DNA of 32,525 nt from positions 1-32,525 of the forward strand of contig JAGLWB010000419.1 of the NCBI GenBank assembly GCA_023133655.1, given 5' to 3'. This DNA is from Bacteroidales bacterium (GTDB taxonomy: Bacteria; Bacteroidota; Bacteroidia; Bacteroidales; JAGONC01). Both the position numbers and the translations under genes were made by a program. Positions 25,076 to 32,525 of this stretch are shown piece after piece (position 1 is the first letter of the stretch; every line of letters begins with the position of its first letter). A model generated the notes under the pieces. It saw only the letters and a program-made list of their open reading frames with translations, ran no database searches and had not been told where the DNA came from.

Positions 25076-26422
25076 CTATAAATTAAGTCGTGTATAAATT
25101 AGCTCAAGGGTTATTTGCTTAGAGGGAGTTTCAAAACCATTTAAAACTACCCTGTTGGCTTTTAATGATGCTCCCGGAACCAAAAGGTAAATTCCATTGT
25201 TTGGCTGATCACCATTAAGGACTTTTTGTAAATATTGAGTAATTCGAAAGCGATATCGTTCGTCGGTATAAATACCATCAAAATAATAATCACCTTGAAA
25301 TTGATCTGCAAGGAAATCAACACTCCCATCGTCGTTTATTTTTAGCAATGAAAGAGATTCCGGGGGTAACAAAATGTTTTGCGGGTCGTTATTATGAAAA
25401 ATCAACTGAGCCTCGTTAATAGCAATTTTTTCATCTTTTACCCATTCCATTATGTGCGGGAAGGTGACTTTTGTTTTAATACCTGCCATGGCCTGGCAAT
25501 AGACCAATTGCTGGCCCAAAGCCGTATCACCGTTAATTTGCGCTTTGAATTCAGGAGCTCCATCGGCGTATTCATAATGATTATAATTCCCAAACCGGGC
25601 GTTTGCAATGTTGTTGATTGATAAATAATATACCAACGAATCTTCATCATCATTATGAAAATGCAATTCCATATGGGAAATGGAAGAGAAGAAAGAGAGA
25701 TAAAGAATGGATCCATCTCCGGGCATAGTAACCGGGTCGGTTGAGATATAAATACCATTAATAAATTCTTTAAATACAACGTTATCTTCAAGGGAGGCCT
25801 GAGGTGCTGATAGGATTTTATCACCCAGAATGGTGTTCATCGGAATTTTCAGATGAGGTGCAAGGGGAACAGAATCGATATAAACACTATCGTTTGGCCT
25901 GGGCGCCGTTGTATAGTTTGCAAGCTCGGTTTGATCAATCTCCAGGTTATTGATGGAATAATAAGCCGAATCAAAGTTTATTTCTTCAACAACCTCAAAT
26001 ATTTTAAAAGTCAATTCAGTTAATGTATCTCCGTAGTATCCTGAATAGTCAATGGCCAGGACCATTGAGTCACACTGGGGGTTGGTTCCAAAATCAGGAG
26101 TAAGCGTTGTAAGGCTGAGCTGTGAGTAAATATTGGCTGTTGTTATTCCAAAAACCGGATCGAAAATTGACCCCAGTAACACAGTAGAAAGTTCATCCGT
26201 TCGAGCCGAATCCTCAAAGACTGAAAAAGCTACAATTGAGATTGTATCACTGAATTCAACGCCCAGAGGGTTATTGTCAACAAGATCCAGCCCAAGAGCT
26301 TCGGGCTTTTTATTACAAGAGGATAAAATCAACACCATGGTAATGGTGAAGAAAATGAGGTAAATGAATTTATGACTAAAATTTTTCAAGTTCTTTTTTT
26401 TTGCTGATAACGAAGAGCGCAT
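25076..26422 (-). CDS. DUF4270 lipoprotein
   Basis: Predicted outer-membrane or periplasmic lipoprotein of 448 residues belonging to DUF4270, a family largely confined to Bacteroidota. An N-terminal basic stretch and hydrophobic helix lead to the lipobox LSSC at about residues 33-36, so the mature protein would start at Cys36. The body is beta-rich with many aspartate/asparagine turns and no catalytic motif I can recognise. The early LGLDLVDNNPLGVEFSDT segment and the VLLGSIFDPVFGITTANIYSQ segment (cited in part) are the parts I associate with the family. It sits between the GT5-like gene and glmS on one transcript, an arrangement I recall from other Bacteroidota. Function unknown. Confidence 0.85.
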   Translation of the reverse strand: MRSSLSAKKKNLKNFSHKFIYLIFFTITMVLILSSCNKKPEALGLDLVDNNPLGVEFSDTISIVAFSVFEDSARTDELSTVLLGSIFDPVFGITTANIYSQLSLTTLTPDFGTNPQCDSMVLAIDYSGYYGDTLTELTFKIFEVVEEINFDSAYYSINNLEIDQTELANYTTAPRPNDSVYIDSVPLAPHLKIPMNTILGDKILSAPQASLEDNVVFKEFINGIYISTDPVTMPGDGSILYLSFFSSISHMELHFHNDDEDSLVYYLSINNIANARFGNYNHYEYADGAPEFKAQINGDTALGQQLVYCQAMAGIKTKVTFPHIMEWVKDEKIAINEAQLIFHNNDPQNILLPPESLSLLKINDDGSVDFLADQFQGDYYFDGIYTDERYRFRITQYLQKVLNGDQPNNGIYLLVPGASLKANRVVLNGFETPSKQITLELIYTRLNL

Positions 26423-26442
26423 TGATTTATTATCAGAAAAAA

Positions 26443-27252
26443 TTATTCAGCAAGAATTTTATCATAAAAATCAGAATATGTTTGTATATATGTCTCTTCG
26501 GGTTGGTATTCTAATAATGGTTTTCCCGTTGACCGAGCATATTTTTCCAATTCCGCATTAATATTTTCGCTACCCATAATAAGTGCATCTGAATTGTCGA
26601 TGGCAGCCTTGATCAGGCTTCCATATTCCGGCTTTTTATAGTGGGTAAGGTCAGCATCGGTAATACCGTCCAGCTTAAATTTTTTATAAAAATCCTTATT
26701 TAATGTTTCTTCAAAATCATCGTCATAAAGAGATAAAAACACTTTTGTATCACAAAAAAGAGGATTGTCTTTAAAAGCTTTTTTAACATATAACGGAATA
26801 AGGCTTGTTACCCATCCATGGCAATGTACAACGTCTGGTGACCACCCTAGTTTTTTAATCGTTTCCAAAACACCACGTGAGAAAAAGATAGCCCGTTCGT
26901 CATTGTCTTCAAAAAATTTATCATTTTTATCACGGAAAATGAATTTTCGCTGGAAGTAATCTTCATTATCGATAAAATATATTTGCATTCTGGCCGACTG
27001 GATAGAAGCCACCTTGATAATCAGGGGGTAATCGTTATCGTCGATAATCAGATTCATTCCCGAGAGCCGGATCACCTCGTGAAGTTGGTTCCTTCTTTCG
27101 TTGATATTGCCATACCTTGGCATGAACGTCCTGATCTCTTTACCTTTTTCCTGGATTCCTTGTGGAAGGTAACGCCCAATGGTGCTCATGGGGCTTTCTG
27201 TTAGATAAGGGGTGATTTCCTGATTGACGAATAATACTTTTGTTTTTTCCAT
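26443..27252 (-). CDS. Stand-alone GT5 N-terminal domain, glycogen/starch synthase-like
   Basis: A 269-residue protein matching only the N-terminal (Glyco_transf_5) half of glycogen synthase. It has the family frame KVLFVNQEITPYLTES, a MPRYG motif and DVVHCHGWVTSLIPLYVK, but no C-terminal GT1-type Rossmann domain. The ADP-glucose-binding KxGGL motif expected in the first 20 residues is not present; the site reads YLTESPMSTIGRYLP. The catalytic synthase activity is therefore doubtful. The stop codon is followed by 20 bp and the DUF4270 start, so this is a natural gene end and not a window edge. Similar short proteins occur at this position in Bacteroidota, which suggests a separate conserved role rather than a broken synthase. 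Confidence 0.82.
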   Translation of the reverse strand: MEKTKVLFVNQEITPYLTESPMSTIGRYLPQGIQEKGKEIRTFMPRYGNINERRNQLHEVIRLSGMNLIIDDNDYPLIIKVASIQSARMQIYFIDNEDYFQRKFIFRDKNDKFFEDNDERAIFFSRGVLETIKKLGWSPDVVHCHGWVTSLIPLYVKKAFKDNPLFCDTKVFLSLYDDDFEETLNKDFYKKFKLDGITDADLTHYKKPEYGSLIKAAIDNSDALIMGSENINAELEKYARSTGKPLLEYQPEETYIQTYSDFYDKILAE

Positions 27253-27283
27253 AGTTTATGGGGAGTTGGGGCATAAAAAAGTA

Positions 27284-27315
27284 CAAAAGTAGTAATAATT
27301 TAGGTAAGATTCAAT
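27284..27315 (-). promoter_or_regulatory. Bacteroidota-type promoter for the GT5-DUF4270-glmS operon
   Basis: On the minus strand ATTG (27312-27315) is followed by 20 nt and TACTTTTG (27284-27291), matching TTTG - about 19 nt - TAnnTTTG with one mismatch in the -33 box. It is 31 bp before the ATG of the GT5-like gene and the only good match between it and the divergent proline dehydrogenase gene on this strand. Confidence 0.68.
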
Positions 27316-27384
27316 GTGTTTAGTAATAATAGGAATTATATGTTTTTGAAACTGAAATATTTGGACTAAATTATAAAACAAATT

Positions 27385-27434
27385 GCAAGGCGGGGAGCGT
27401 AGCGAAGAGAGCCCGGCTTGTCGGGGCTTTATGT
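27385..27434. repeat. GC-rich intergenic island with hairpin
   Basis: In the 354-bp gap between the divergent GT5-like and proline dehydrogenase genes, about 50 bp are much richer in G+C than their surroundings. It includes GGGGAGCGTAGCGAAGAG followed by an imperfect hairpin AGCCCG...CGGGGCT (about 27410-27428). No gene ends here, so a terminator is not expected. It resembles short dispersed intergenic repeats; I cannot show a second copy in this window. The rest of the gap holds the two promoters. Confidence 0.35.
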
Positions 27435-27519
27435 AGTAGAAAGATAAAGATAATTAACCTTCTGGTTGTGGCCTGCAGCTGTTTTTACCTATAATTCTAA
27501 TGGAATTATTTTCTTTTTT

Positions 27520-27549
27520 TTTGAGAATATGAAATTTAATTTAAATTTG
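27520..27549 (+). promoter_or_regulatory. Bacteroidota-type promoter for proline dehydrogenase
   Basis: TTTG (27520-27523), 18 nt, then TAAATTTG (27542-27549): a full match to the TTTG - about 19 nt - TAnnTTTG promoter form. It lies about 58 bp before the ATG at 27607. Confidence 0.68.
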
Positions 27550-27606
27550 CCTGTTATTTTGTTAACAATGCCAGGCTGAAACAGCTTGCAATAAACCAAT
27601 TAAAAG

Positions 27607-28518
27607 ATGATCAATAAAGCAATAGCCGCGATGCTTCCCTTTTTCCCCCAAAAATTTGTGTGGGTGTTTTCAAAAAAATACATTGCCGGAGAATCTCTTG
27701 ATGACGCTATCCGCGTGTCGAAAGATCTTAATGCCCGGGGAATGAAAGTCACACTTGATGTTCTTGGTGAATTTATCACCAACCTCAACCAGGCAGAAGA
27801 AAACGAAAAGGAATATTTAGACCTTATCGATGTTGCAGAGAAAGAACAAATTGATGGTAATTATTCAGTCAAGCCAACCATGTTTGGCCTGCTACTCGAC
27901 AAAGATGTTTGCTACCGCAATATCCGGGAAATCGTTGCAAAAGCTGCATTCTATAATAATTTTGTTCGTGTTGATATGGAAGATTCGCAATGTATAGATT
28001 TGGAAATAGAACTGTTCCGAAAACTAAAACAGGAGTTTCCCAAAAATGTTGGCCTGGTTTTTCAGTCGTATATGAAGCGCACCCTCAACGACATAAAGGG
28101 GTTGATGGATGTTCATTCTGAAGAGACCCCGCTAAATTATAGGCTATGTAAGGGAATATATGTTGAACACCCCGACATCGCGTTTAAAAAGTATCATGAA
28201 ATAAACCAACATTTTTTGGAGGAACTGGAATTTATGTTTCAGCACAAAATGTATCCCGGAATTGCCACACACGATAAGCCATTGATTAACGGGGCGTATC
28301 AACTTATTGAGAAGTACAATATACCGAAAGAGAAGTACGAGTTCCAGATGTTATACGGTGTCACCCCCGAATTAAGAAAATCAATTATCGAAAAGGGGCA
28401 CACCATGCGGGTATATGTTCCTTTTGGCAAACAGTGGTTTGGGTATTCAACCCGCAGGCTGAAAGAAAACCCTAAAATGGCAAACCATATTATAAAGGCG
28501 ATTTTTGTGAAAGGATGA
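27607..28518 (+). CDS. Proline dehydrogenase (PutA/PRODH type, monofunctional)
   Basis: Flavoenzyme that oxidises proline to pyrroline-5-carboxylate, the first step of proline catabolism. The 303-residue protein is a short monofunctional beta/alpha barrel without the P5C dehydrogenase half of PutA. Conserved segments are KVTLDVLGEF, FVRVDMEDS, LVFQSYMKRT, YRLCKGIY, ATHDKPLI, YEFQMLYGV and the C-terminal RVYVPFGKQWFGYSTRRLKE (cited in part), whose Arg-Arg pair binds the proline carboxylate. The ATG at 27607 gives MINKAIAAMLPFFP as in relatives. The gene stands alone with its own promoter. It lies next to a Xaa-Pro aminopeptidase that releases proline-containing peptides' N-terminal residues, a plausible but unproven metabolic link. 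Confidence 0.95.
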   Translation: MINKAIAAMLPFFPQKFVWVFSKKYIAGESLDDAIRVSKDLNARGMKVTLDVLGEFITNLNQAEENEKEYLDLIDVAEKEQIDGNYSVKPTMFGLLLDKDVCYRNIREIVAKAAFYNNFVRVDMEDSQCIDLEIELFRKLKQEFPKNVGLVFQSYMKRTLNDIKGLMDVHSEETPLNYRLCKGIYVEHPDIAFKKYHEINQHFLEELEFMFQHKMYPGIATHDKPLINGAYQLIEKYNIPKEKYEFQMLYGVTPELRKSIIEKGHTMRVYVPFGKQWFGYSTRRLKENPKMANHIIKAIFVKG

Positions 28519-28519
28519 T

Positions 28520-29908
28520 CTATGACTGCATCACCCTCTCAATGTCTTCAATCGTTTTTGGTATCGGTTTTCCCAGTACCCTGTACCCGGAATCGGTCAC
28601 CAGCACATCATCCTCGATCCTGATACCACCAATGTCCATATAATCACTGATTTTGTCGTAGTTAATGAATTCTTCAAATTTCTTTTTTGCTTTCCATTGA
28701 TCGATCAGCTCGGGAATGAAGTAAATACCGGGTTCCACCGTAAGTACAAAACCGGGTTGTAATTTTTTTGCCAGCCTGAGGAATGCCAGCCCGAATTGGC
28801 CTGATCTTTTTATTTCATTGTCGTATCCGACATTATTTTCGCCCAGGCCCTCTATGTCATGAACATCAAGTCCCATCATGTGCCCAAGCCCATGAGGAAA
28901 GAAAAGGGCATGAGCGCCCTGCGAAACAGCCTCATCTACATCGCCCTTCATAAGGCCCAGCCCTTTAAGGCCGCTGGCAACGGTTTTAGCAGCTAATAAA
29001 TGAATGCTTTTATAGGTAACACCCGGCCGGATGGCTTCAATTGATTTGACATTGGCGTCAAGAACAACCTGGTAAATCTCTTTTTGTCGCTGATTGAATT
29101 TTCCGCCAACAGGCACTGTCCTGGTTATGTCGCTTGCATAGTGCATGGTGGTTTCTGCCCCGGCATCGGTAACCATCATGCGGCCCTCGACAAGTGTGTT
29201 ACCATGATAATGATTGTGCAATGTTTGGCCGTTTATGCTTAGTATTATCGGAAAAGACACAGGCCCTCCTTTCGCAAGGGAAATACCCTCAATTGTTCCA
29301 GCAATTTCCCTTTCAATTACCCCCGGCATGGCCATTTTCATGGCAGTCAGATGCATGTCATAGGCAATATCAACAGCCTTTTCGATTTCGGAAATTTCAT
29401 ATTTATCTTTTATCGAACGAAGCTCAATCACGGCCATGATCAATTCCTGTGATACATAGTCATTGACCCGGGCAGTTAAAAAACCAAGAAGCTGTTTTAA
29501 TTGAACCAACTGTTCTCCCCGGTATGGAGGAAGGAAATGGACCTTTCTACCCGACTTAATTGCATCGTTTAAAAAATTAACCAGTGTACCGAATGGCTTT
29601 GTGTTTTCCACACCCACCCCGGCAGCCCTCTCTTTCATTAAAGGTTGTGGCCCCATCCAGATGATATCATCCATATCAACATCGTTGCCGAAAATGTAAT
29701 CTTTATCATTATCAACATCCAGCACTCCGGCCAGGTCCGGGTGGTCTAAACCAAAGAAATAAAGAAAATTGCTGTCCTGGCGAAAATGATAGGTGTTGGC
29801 CGGATAGTTAAAGGATGCCTCGCTGTTTCCCGGTATTAAGATTATTCCGGAATCGATCCGGTTTTTTAATTTGTTTCGTCGTTCTGTATATACTTTTTTA
29901 TCAAACAT
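28520..29908 (-). CDS. Xaa-Pro aminopeptidase (M24B), copy 1
   Basis: Cytoplasmic metalloprotease that removes an N-terminal residue preceding proline. The 462 residues include an N-terminal AMP_N domain (about 1-140, with IILIPGNSEASFNYPANTYHF) and a pita-bread catalytic domain. The five metal ligands are visible: two Asp in TDAGAETTMHYASDITRT, a His in HGLGHMMGLDVHD (His343), a Glu in TVEPGIYF and a Glu in GGIRIEDDVLV. It ends 1 bp from the convergent proline dehydrogenase stop. A second, clearly related aminopeptidase lies 1.2 kb further right on the same strand, with an SDR gene between them. The paralogues differ in length and sequence, so this is an old duplication. Confidence 0.95.
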   Translation of the reverse strand: MFDKKVYTERRNKLKNRIDSGIILIPGNSEASFNYPANTYHFRQDSNFLYFFGLDHPDLAGVLDVDNDKDYIFGNDVDMDDIIWMGPQPLMKERAAGVGVENTKPFGTLVNFLNDAIKSGRKVHFLPPYRGEQLVQLKQLLGFLTARVNDYVSQELIMAVIELRSIKDKYEISEIEKAVDIAYDMHLTAMKMAMPGVIEREIAGTIEGISLAKGGPVSFPIILSINGQTLHNHYHGNTLVEGRMMVTDAGAETTMHYASDITRTVPVGGKFNQRQKEIYQVVLDANVKSIEAIRPGVTYKSIHLLAAKTVASGLKGLGLMKGDVDEAVSQGAHALFFPHGLGHMMGLDVHDIEGLGENNVGYDNEIKRSGQFGLAFLRLAKKLQPGFVLTVEPGIYFIPELIDQWKAKKKFEEFINYDKISDYMDIGGIRIEDDVLVTDSGYRVLGKPIPKTIEDIERVMQS

Positions 29909-29987
29909 GATTTAATTGTTTAAAGGGTGGTCATTAATAAATAATTATTGTTTCGCACTTATTTTTACCGTTTCCATTTTAGGTTGT

Positions 29988-30085
29988 TTTACTTTGTGGG
30001 CCTTTGTGCTGAACTTCGTGATACTTAGTGGTTATAAAAGAGAGTTTAATTTTTACCACAAAGGGCTCAAAGGATTTCACAAAGG
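29988..30085. repeat. CTTTGTG/CACAAAG imperfect inverted repeat
   Basis: In the 363-bp gap between the first aminopeptidase and the SDR gene, CTTTGTG-like heptamers occur on the left (29992, 30002, degenerate at 30014 and 30025) and their complements CACAAAG/TCAAAGG on the right (30057, 30067, 30078). The arms can fold into a long imperfect hairpin around 30030-30050. I recall similar CTTTGTGG-rich elements as dispersed intergenic repeats in Bacteroidota. An open frame across it on the + strand reads as low-complexity translation and is not called. The rest of the gap, 30086-30271, shows nothing else I can support. Confidence 0.55.
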
Positions 30086-30271
30086 ATTCGAATTTCTTAA
30101 TGTTATAATAATCAATATATTGTGTGTTTATACAATATGCGCGAAACGTTAGTAAAAAATTTGAGGCAGCAAAGATAGTGAATTATATCAAAAAGTATGT
30201 TTGAAACAAAGAGTCCTTCAGGCAATTTTATTGTTATTCAAAAAGGTTAATCCGAAAGGGAAAGCCCTGAT

Positions 30272-31132
30272 TTATTTTGGGTTTTTGTTTGCTATAGAAA
30301 CCAAATGTTTCATCAATAGCCAATTAAAAAAACGGGTGGGCAACTTCAACAACATAAACGTTCTTTTTGCATCATTGCCGACAATGTAAACATACTTTGG
30401 CTTCTTCGAGGTTAATCCATGGGCAACAACCTTTGCCACCTCAACGGCGGGTACAGGGTTAATTAAATCGTCTATAATATCGCTGATTTTAACAAAGAGG
30501 GTGTACGCATTGGTTATTTCAGGGTCTACAGATTTACGTAACCGATTTCTGTATGCCTTTGATTTCTCCCATATGGCGCTTTCAACCGGGCCAGGTGCGA
30601 CTAACGACACAAACATACCGAAGGGCTTTAGTTCCAAACGCAGGGAATCGGAAATGGCACGGACAGCAAATTTAGAAGCAGCATAAGTACCAGCCCCGGG
30701 GCTGGCCACAAAACTGGAGATAGATCCGATATTAATTATCCGACCCGAATTTATACGAAGAAGTGATAAAAAAGCCTTAGTTACAGCATGGAGACCAATG
30801 ACATTAACCTCCATTACTTTCCGGATTTCTTCTGTCGGCGTAGCTTCCAAAACACCCCCAATTCCAATTCCGGCATTATTAACAAGGCCAAACAAAGGGT
30901 ATTCTGTTTCGTTTGAGATCATATTATATGCATCAACAATTGTATCCTCTTTTTCAACGTCCAATATAACCGGCTTAAGCTTATCAGATCCTTCTTCTGT
31001 TAATTTTTTCTTATCTTCCTGATTACGAACTCCGGCAAACACCATAAAACCCAGGTTATCCAGATAGAGAGCACAGGCCTTACCTATTCCGGTTGATGCT
31101 CCTGTAATTAAAACAGACTTTTTGTCTTTCAT
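30272..31132 (-). CDS. Short-chain dehydrogenase/reductase (classical SDR)
   Basis: NAD(P)-dependent oxidoreductase of 286 residues; the substrate is unknown. The cofactor motif is VLITGASTGIGKACAL (TGxxxGIG), the structural motif LVNNAGIGIGG (NNAG), and the catalytic residues are Ser in GSISSFVASPG and Tyr/Lys in YAASKFAV. The C-terminal part (VAKVVAHGLTSKKPKYVYIVG, in part) is typical of membrane-associated or retinol-dehydrogenase-like SDRs, and the final residues are hydrophobic and basic. Its ATG overlaps the stop of the upstream aminopeptidase as ATGA, so the two genes are translationally coupled. Confidence 0.94.
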   Translation of the reverse strand: MKDKKSVLITGASTGIGKACALYLDNLGFMVFAGVRNQEDKKKLTEEGSDKLKPVILDVEKEDTIVDAYNMISNETEYPLFGLVNNAGIGIGGVLEATPTEEIRKVMEVNVIGLHAVTKAFLSLLRINSGRIINIGSISSFVASPGAGTYAASKFAVRAISDSLRLELKPFGMFVSLVAPGPVESAIWEKSKAYRNRLRKSVDPEITNAYTLFVKISDIIDDLINPVPAVEVAKVVAHGLTSKKPKYVYIVGNDAKRTFMLLKLPTRFFNWLLMKHLVSIANKNPK

Positions 31133-32427
31133 TTTTTCAACCCCCTTCCCATTAACGCCTCAATCTCCCCGACTTCTCTCGGTATCTCTTTCATCAGATC
31201 AACCGGTGTGTCATCAACCATTATATCGTTTTCAATGCGAATGCCAATGCCTTCTTTTTCGATATAGATAGCGGGTTCGAGAGTGAAAACCATTCCTTTT
31301 TCAAAAGGTATGTATTTGCTACCGACGTCATGAACATCCAGTCCGATGGGATGGGAAACGCCGTGCATCAGGTAATTGAAATACAAAGGTTTTTCGGGGT
31401 TTTGCTTTTTAACATCTTCTTCTGAGAACAATCCCAAGCCGATCATCTCTTTTTCCATCAGTTTATTCACTTTTTTATTGATTTGGTCGATTGTATTTCC
31501 GGGAACAAAAAAAGCTGTTGCAGTTTTTTGCACCCGTAACACGGCTTCATAGCATTCGCGCTGCCTGGGGGTGAATTTTCCATTTACCGGTATGGTTCTG
31601 GTGCAATCGGCTACATAATTGGCATACTCAGCACCAAAATCCATCAATACCAGATCACCCTCTTTACATATGTTATTATTTTCGGTATAGTGTAATACCA
31701 ACGCATTGTTACCCGATCCGATAATGGGCAGATAGGCATGGCCGCTTGCCCCCTTTCTGATGAATTCATGGGTCATTTCAGCCTCCACTTCATATTCCAT
31801 AACACCTGGCCGGATGAATTTAAGCACCCGGTGAAAAGCATCATTGGTCAGGTCGCACGCTTTTTGGAGAAGGGCTATCTCTTCAGGTTCTTTTATGAGC
31901 CTGAGCCCAATGAACAAAGGGGCCAGCCGGTGATAGGTATGAACGGGGAATTTATCACGAATTTCATGCGAAAAGCGGGTATCTCTGGATGGAACATCTG
32001 GAGAAAATTTAACATATTCGTTTTGGTTGAGGTAAACACGATCAACATGAAACATCAACTCCCTGAGGGTTATTTCAAAGTCATCAAGCCACATAACCGT
32101 TTGCACCCCTGAAATTTCTTTGACCTCTTCTTTGTTGTACTTATGCCCCAACCAAGTGGTCATTGTTTGATCAGCTTTTACGGTGAAAATGATTTCCCGG
32201 TATTTTTTATTGGGATGATCGGGGCAAATGGCCAGGATACATTTTTCCTGATCCAGACCTGAAAGATAGAAAATATCGGAATTTTGCCGGAATGGAAAAA
32301 ATTGATCACCGGTTCGGGGCATTTCATCATTAGCGTTGACAATCACAAGTGAATGGGGTTGAATTTTTTTGTTTAGTTTTTTTCTGTTTTTAATGAAAAG
32401 AGACGGAGTAATCGTTTTATATCTCAT
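31129..32427 (-). CDS. Xaa-Pro aminopeptidase (M24B), copy 2
   Basis: M24 metallopeptidase of 432 residues that cleaves N-terminal residues before proline. The AMP_N domain (FPFRQNSDIFYLSGLDQ near residue 45) is followed by the catalytic domain. Ligands are two Asp in LMDFGAEYANYVADCTRT, His in MHGVSHPIGLDVHDVG, Glu in TLEPAIYIE and Glu in GIRIENDIMV. The frame extends to a TTG at 32436; the ATG at 32427 (MRYKTITPSLF) is preferred. It overlaps the SDR gene by 4 bp and is the first gene of that pair. It is shorter than copy 1 and differs in the ligand-flanking residues, so the two may differ in substrate preference. Confidence 0.95.
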   Translation of the reverse strand: MRYKTITPSLFIKNRKKLNKKIQPHSLVIVNANDEMPRTGDQFFPFRQNSDIFYLSGLDQEKCILAICPDHPNKKYREIIFTVKADQTMTTWLGHKYNKEEVKEISGVQTVMWLDDFEITLRELMFHVDRVYLNQNEYVKFSPDVPSRDTRFSHEIRDKFPVHTYHRLAPLFIGLRLIKEPEEIALLQKACDLTNDAFHRVLKFIRPGVMEYEVEAEMTHEFIRKGASGHAYLPIIGSGNNALVLHYTENNNICKEGDLVLMDFGAEYANYVADCTRTIPVNGKFTPRQRECYEAVLRVQKTATAFFVPGNTIDQINKKVNKLMEKEMIGLGLFSEEDVKKQNPEKPLYFNYLMHGVSHPIGLDVHDVGSKYIPFEKGMVFTLEPAIYIEKEGIGIRIENDIMVDDTPVDLMKEIPREVGEIEALMGRGLKK

Positions 32428-32469
32428 AGAGTGCAATTATTTAAAATGGTTACAAATTAATAAAATCTG

Positions 32470-32500
32470 TTTGTTAATAAATTAACATATCCTAATTTTG
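32470..32500 (+). promoter_or_regulatory. Bacteroidota-type promoter pointing out of the window
   Basis: TTTG (32470-32473), 19 nt, then TAATTTTG (32493-32500): an exact match to TTTG - about 19 nt - TAnnTTTG. It points rightward, divergent from the second aminopeptidase, and so should serve a + strand gene beyond 32525. A 16-bp inverted repeat TGTTAATAAATTAACA (32472-32487) fills the space between the two boxes and could be an operator. Confidence 0.62.
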
Positions 32501-32525
32501 TCCGTTCATAAACCTACAAAAGAAA

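Noticed and set aside
26868-26883. A third CACGTG core in the GT5-like gene
   Set aside because: Flanking bases match the parS consensus poorly on the left half, so it is not counted as parS.
29916-30152. Open frame of 78 codons on the + strand
   Set aside because: It runs through the CTTTGTG repeat, has no recognisable motif and begins only 8 bp from the divergent aminopeptidase start; its composition looks like translated non-coding DNA.
1-32525. Defence system, prophage, integrative element, CRISPR array, tRNA or rRNA genes
   Set aside because: No transposase, integrase, Cas, nuclease-helicase cluster, regularly spaced repeat array or cloverleaf-like sequence was recognised; the genes are core metabolic and envelope functions.

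Overview
The window looks like a chromosomal segment of a Bacteroidota bacterium, probably of the Bacteroidales/Marinilabiliales type. The signs are AT-rich DNA, a DUF4270 lipoprotein, a stand-alone GT5-only 'glycogen synthase' beside glmS, a DUF4175 gene leading an ATPase-ybeY-mnmG operon, and several promoters of the Bacteroidota form TTTG/ATTG - about 19 nt - TAnnTTTG. No phage, plasmid, transposase, CRISPR, tRNA or rRNA gene was seen. Most of the window is ordinary core genome.

Layout. 3-4738: a very large NtrY-like sensor histidine kinase and a class I methyltransferase. 4766-11021: an operon read leftward, DUF4175 - RsbW-like ATPase - ybeY - mnmG, with a recognisable promoter at about 11.1 kb. 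mnmG is flanked by two 16-bp sequences that match the ParB-binding parS consensus exactly. 11.1-11.4 kb: a GC-rich palindromic repeat cluster and an intrinsic terminator. 11439-15832: a MacAB-like export operon with one ATPase, two FtsX/MacB-type permeases and a membrane-fusion protein. 16049-17889: rpiB and a LutB-like iron-sulfur protein. 17890-18409: a 520-bp gene-free, extremely AT-rich stretch. 18410-23217: nadA, a MORN-variant repeat protein, a CtpA-type protease and sodB, all read rightward. 23224-27252: glmS, a DUF4270 lipoprotein and a truncated GT5 protein, read leftward from one promoter. 27607-28518: proline dehydrogenase. 28520-32427: two M24 Xaa-Pro aminopeptidases and a short-chain dehydrogenase.

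The most interesting signal is not a gene. The 17.9-18.4 kb stretch carries six copies of TTATWAACA, close to a DnaA box, plus phased TAATTAAC repeats. Every gene to its left in the window (12) runs leftward and the first four to its right run rightward. G-versus-C bias on the + strand changes across it even when minus-strand genes are compared with minus-strand genes. With parS sites 11-13 kb away beside mnmG, a gene often found near bacterial origins, this makes a coherent candidate for the chromosomal replication origin (oriC). dnaA, parA and parB are not in the window, so this remains an inference.
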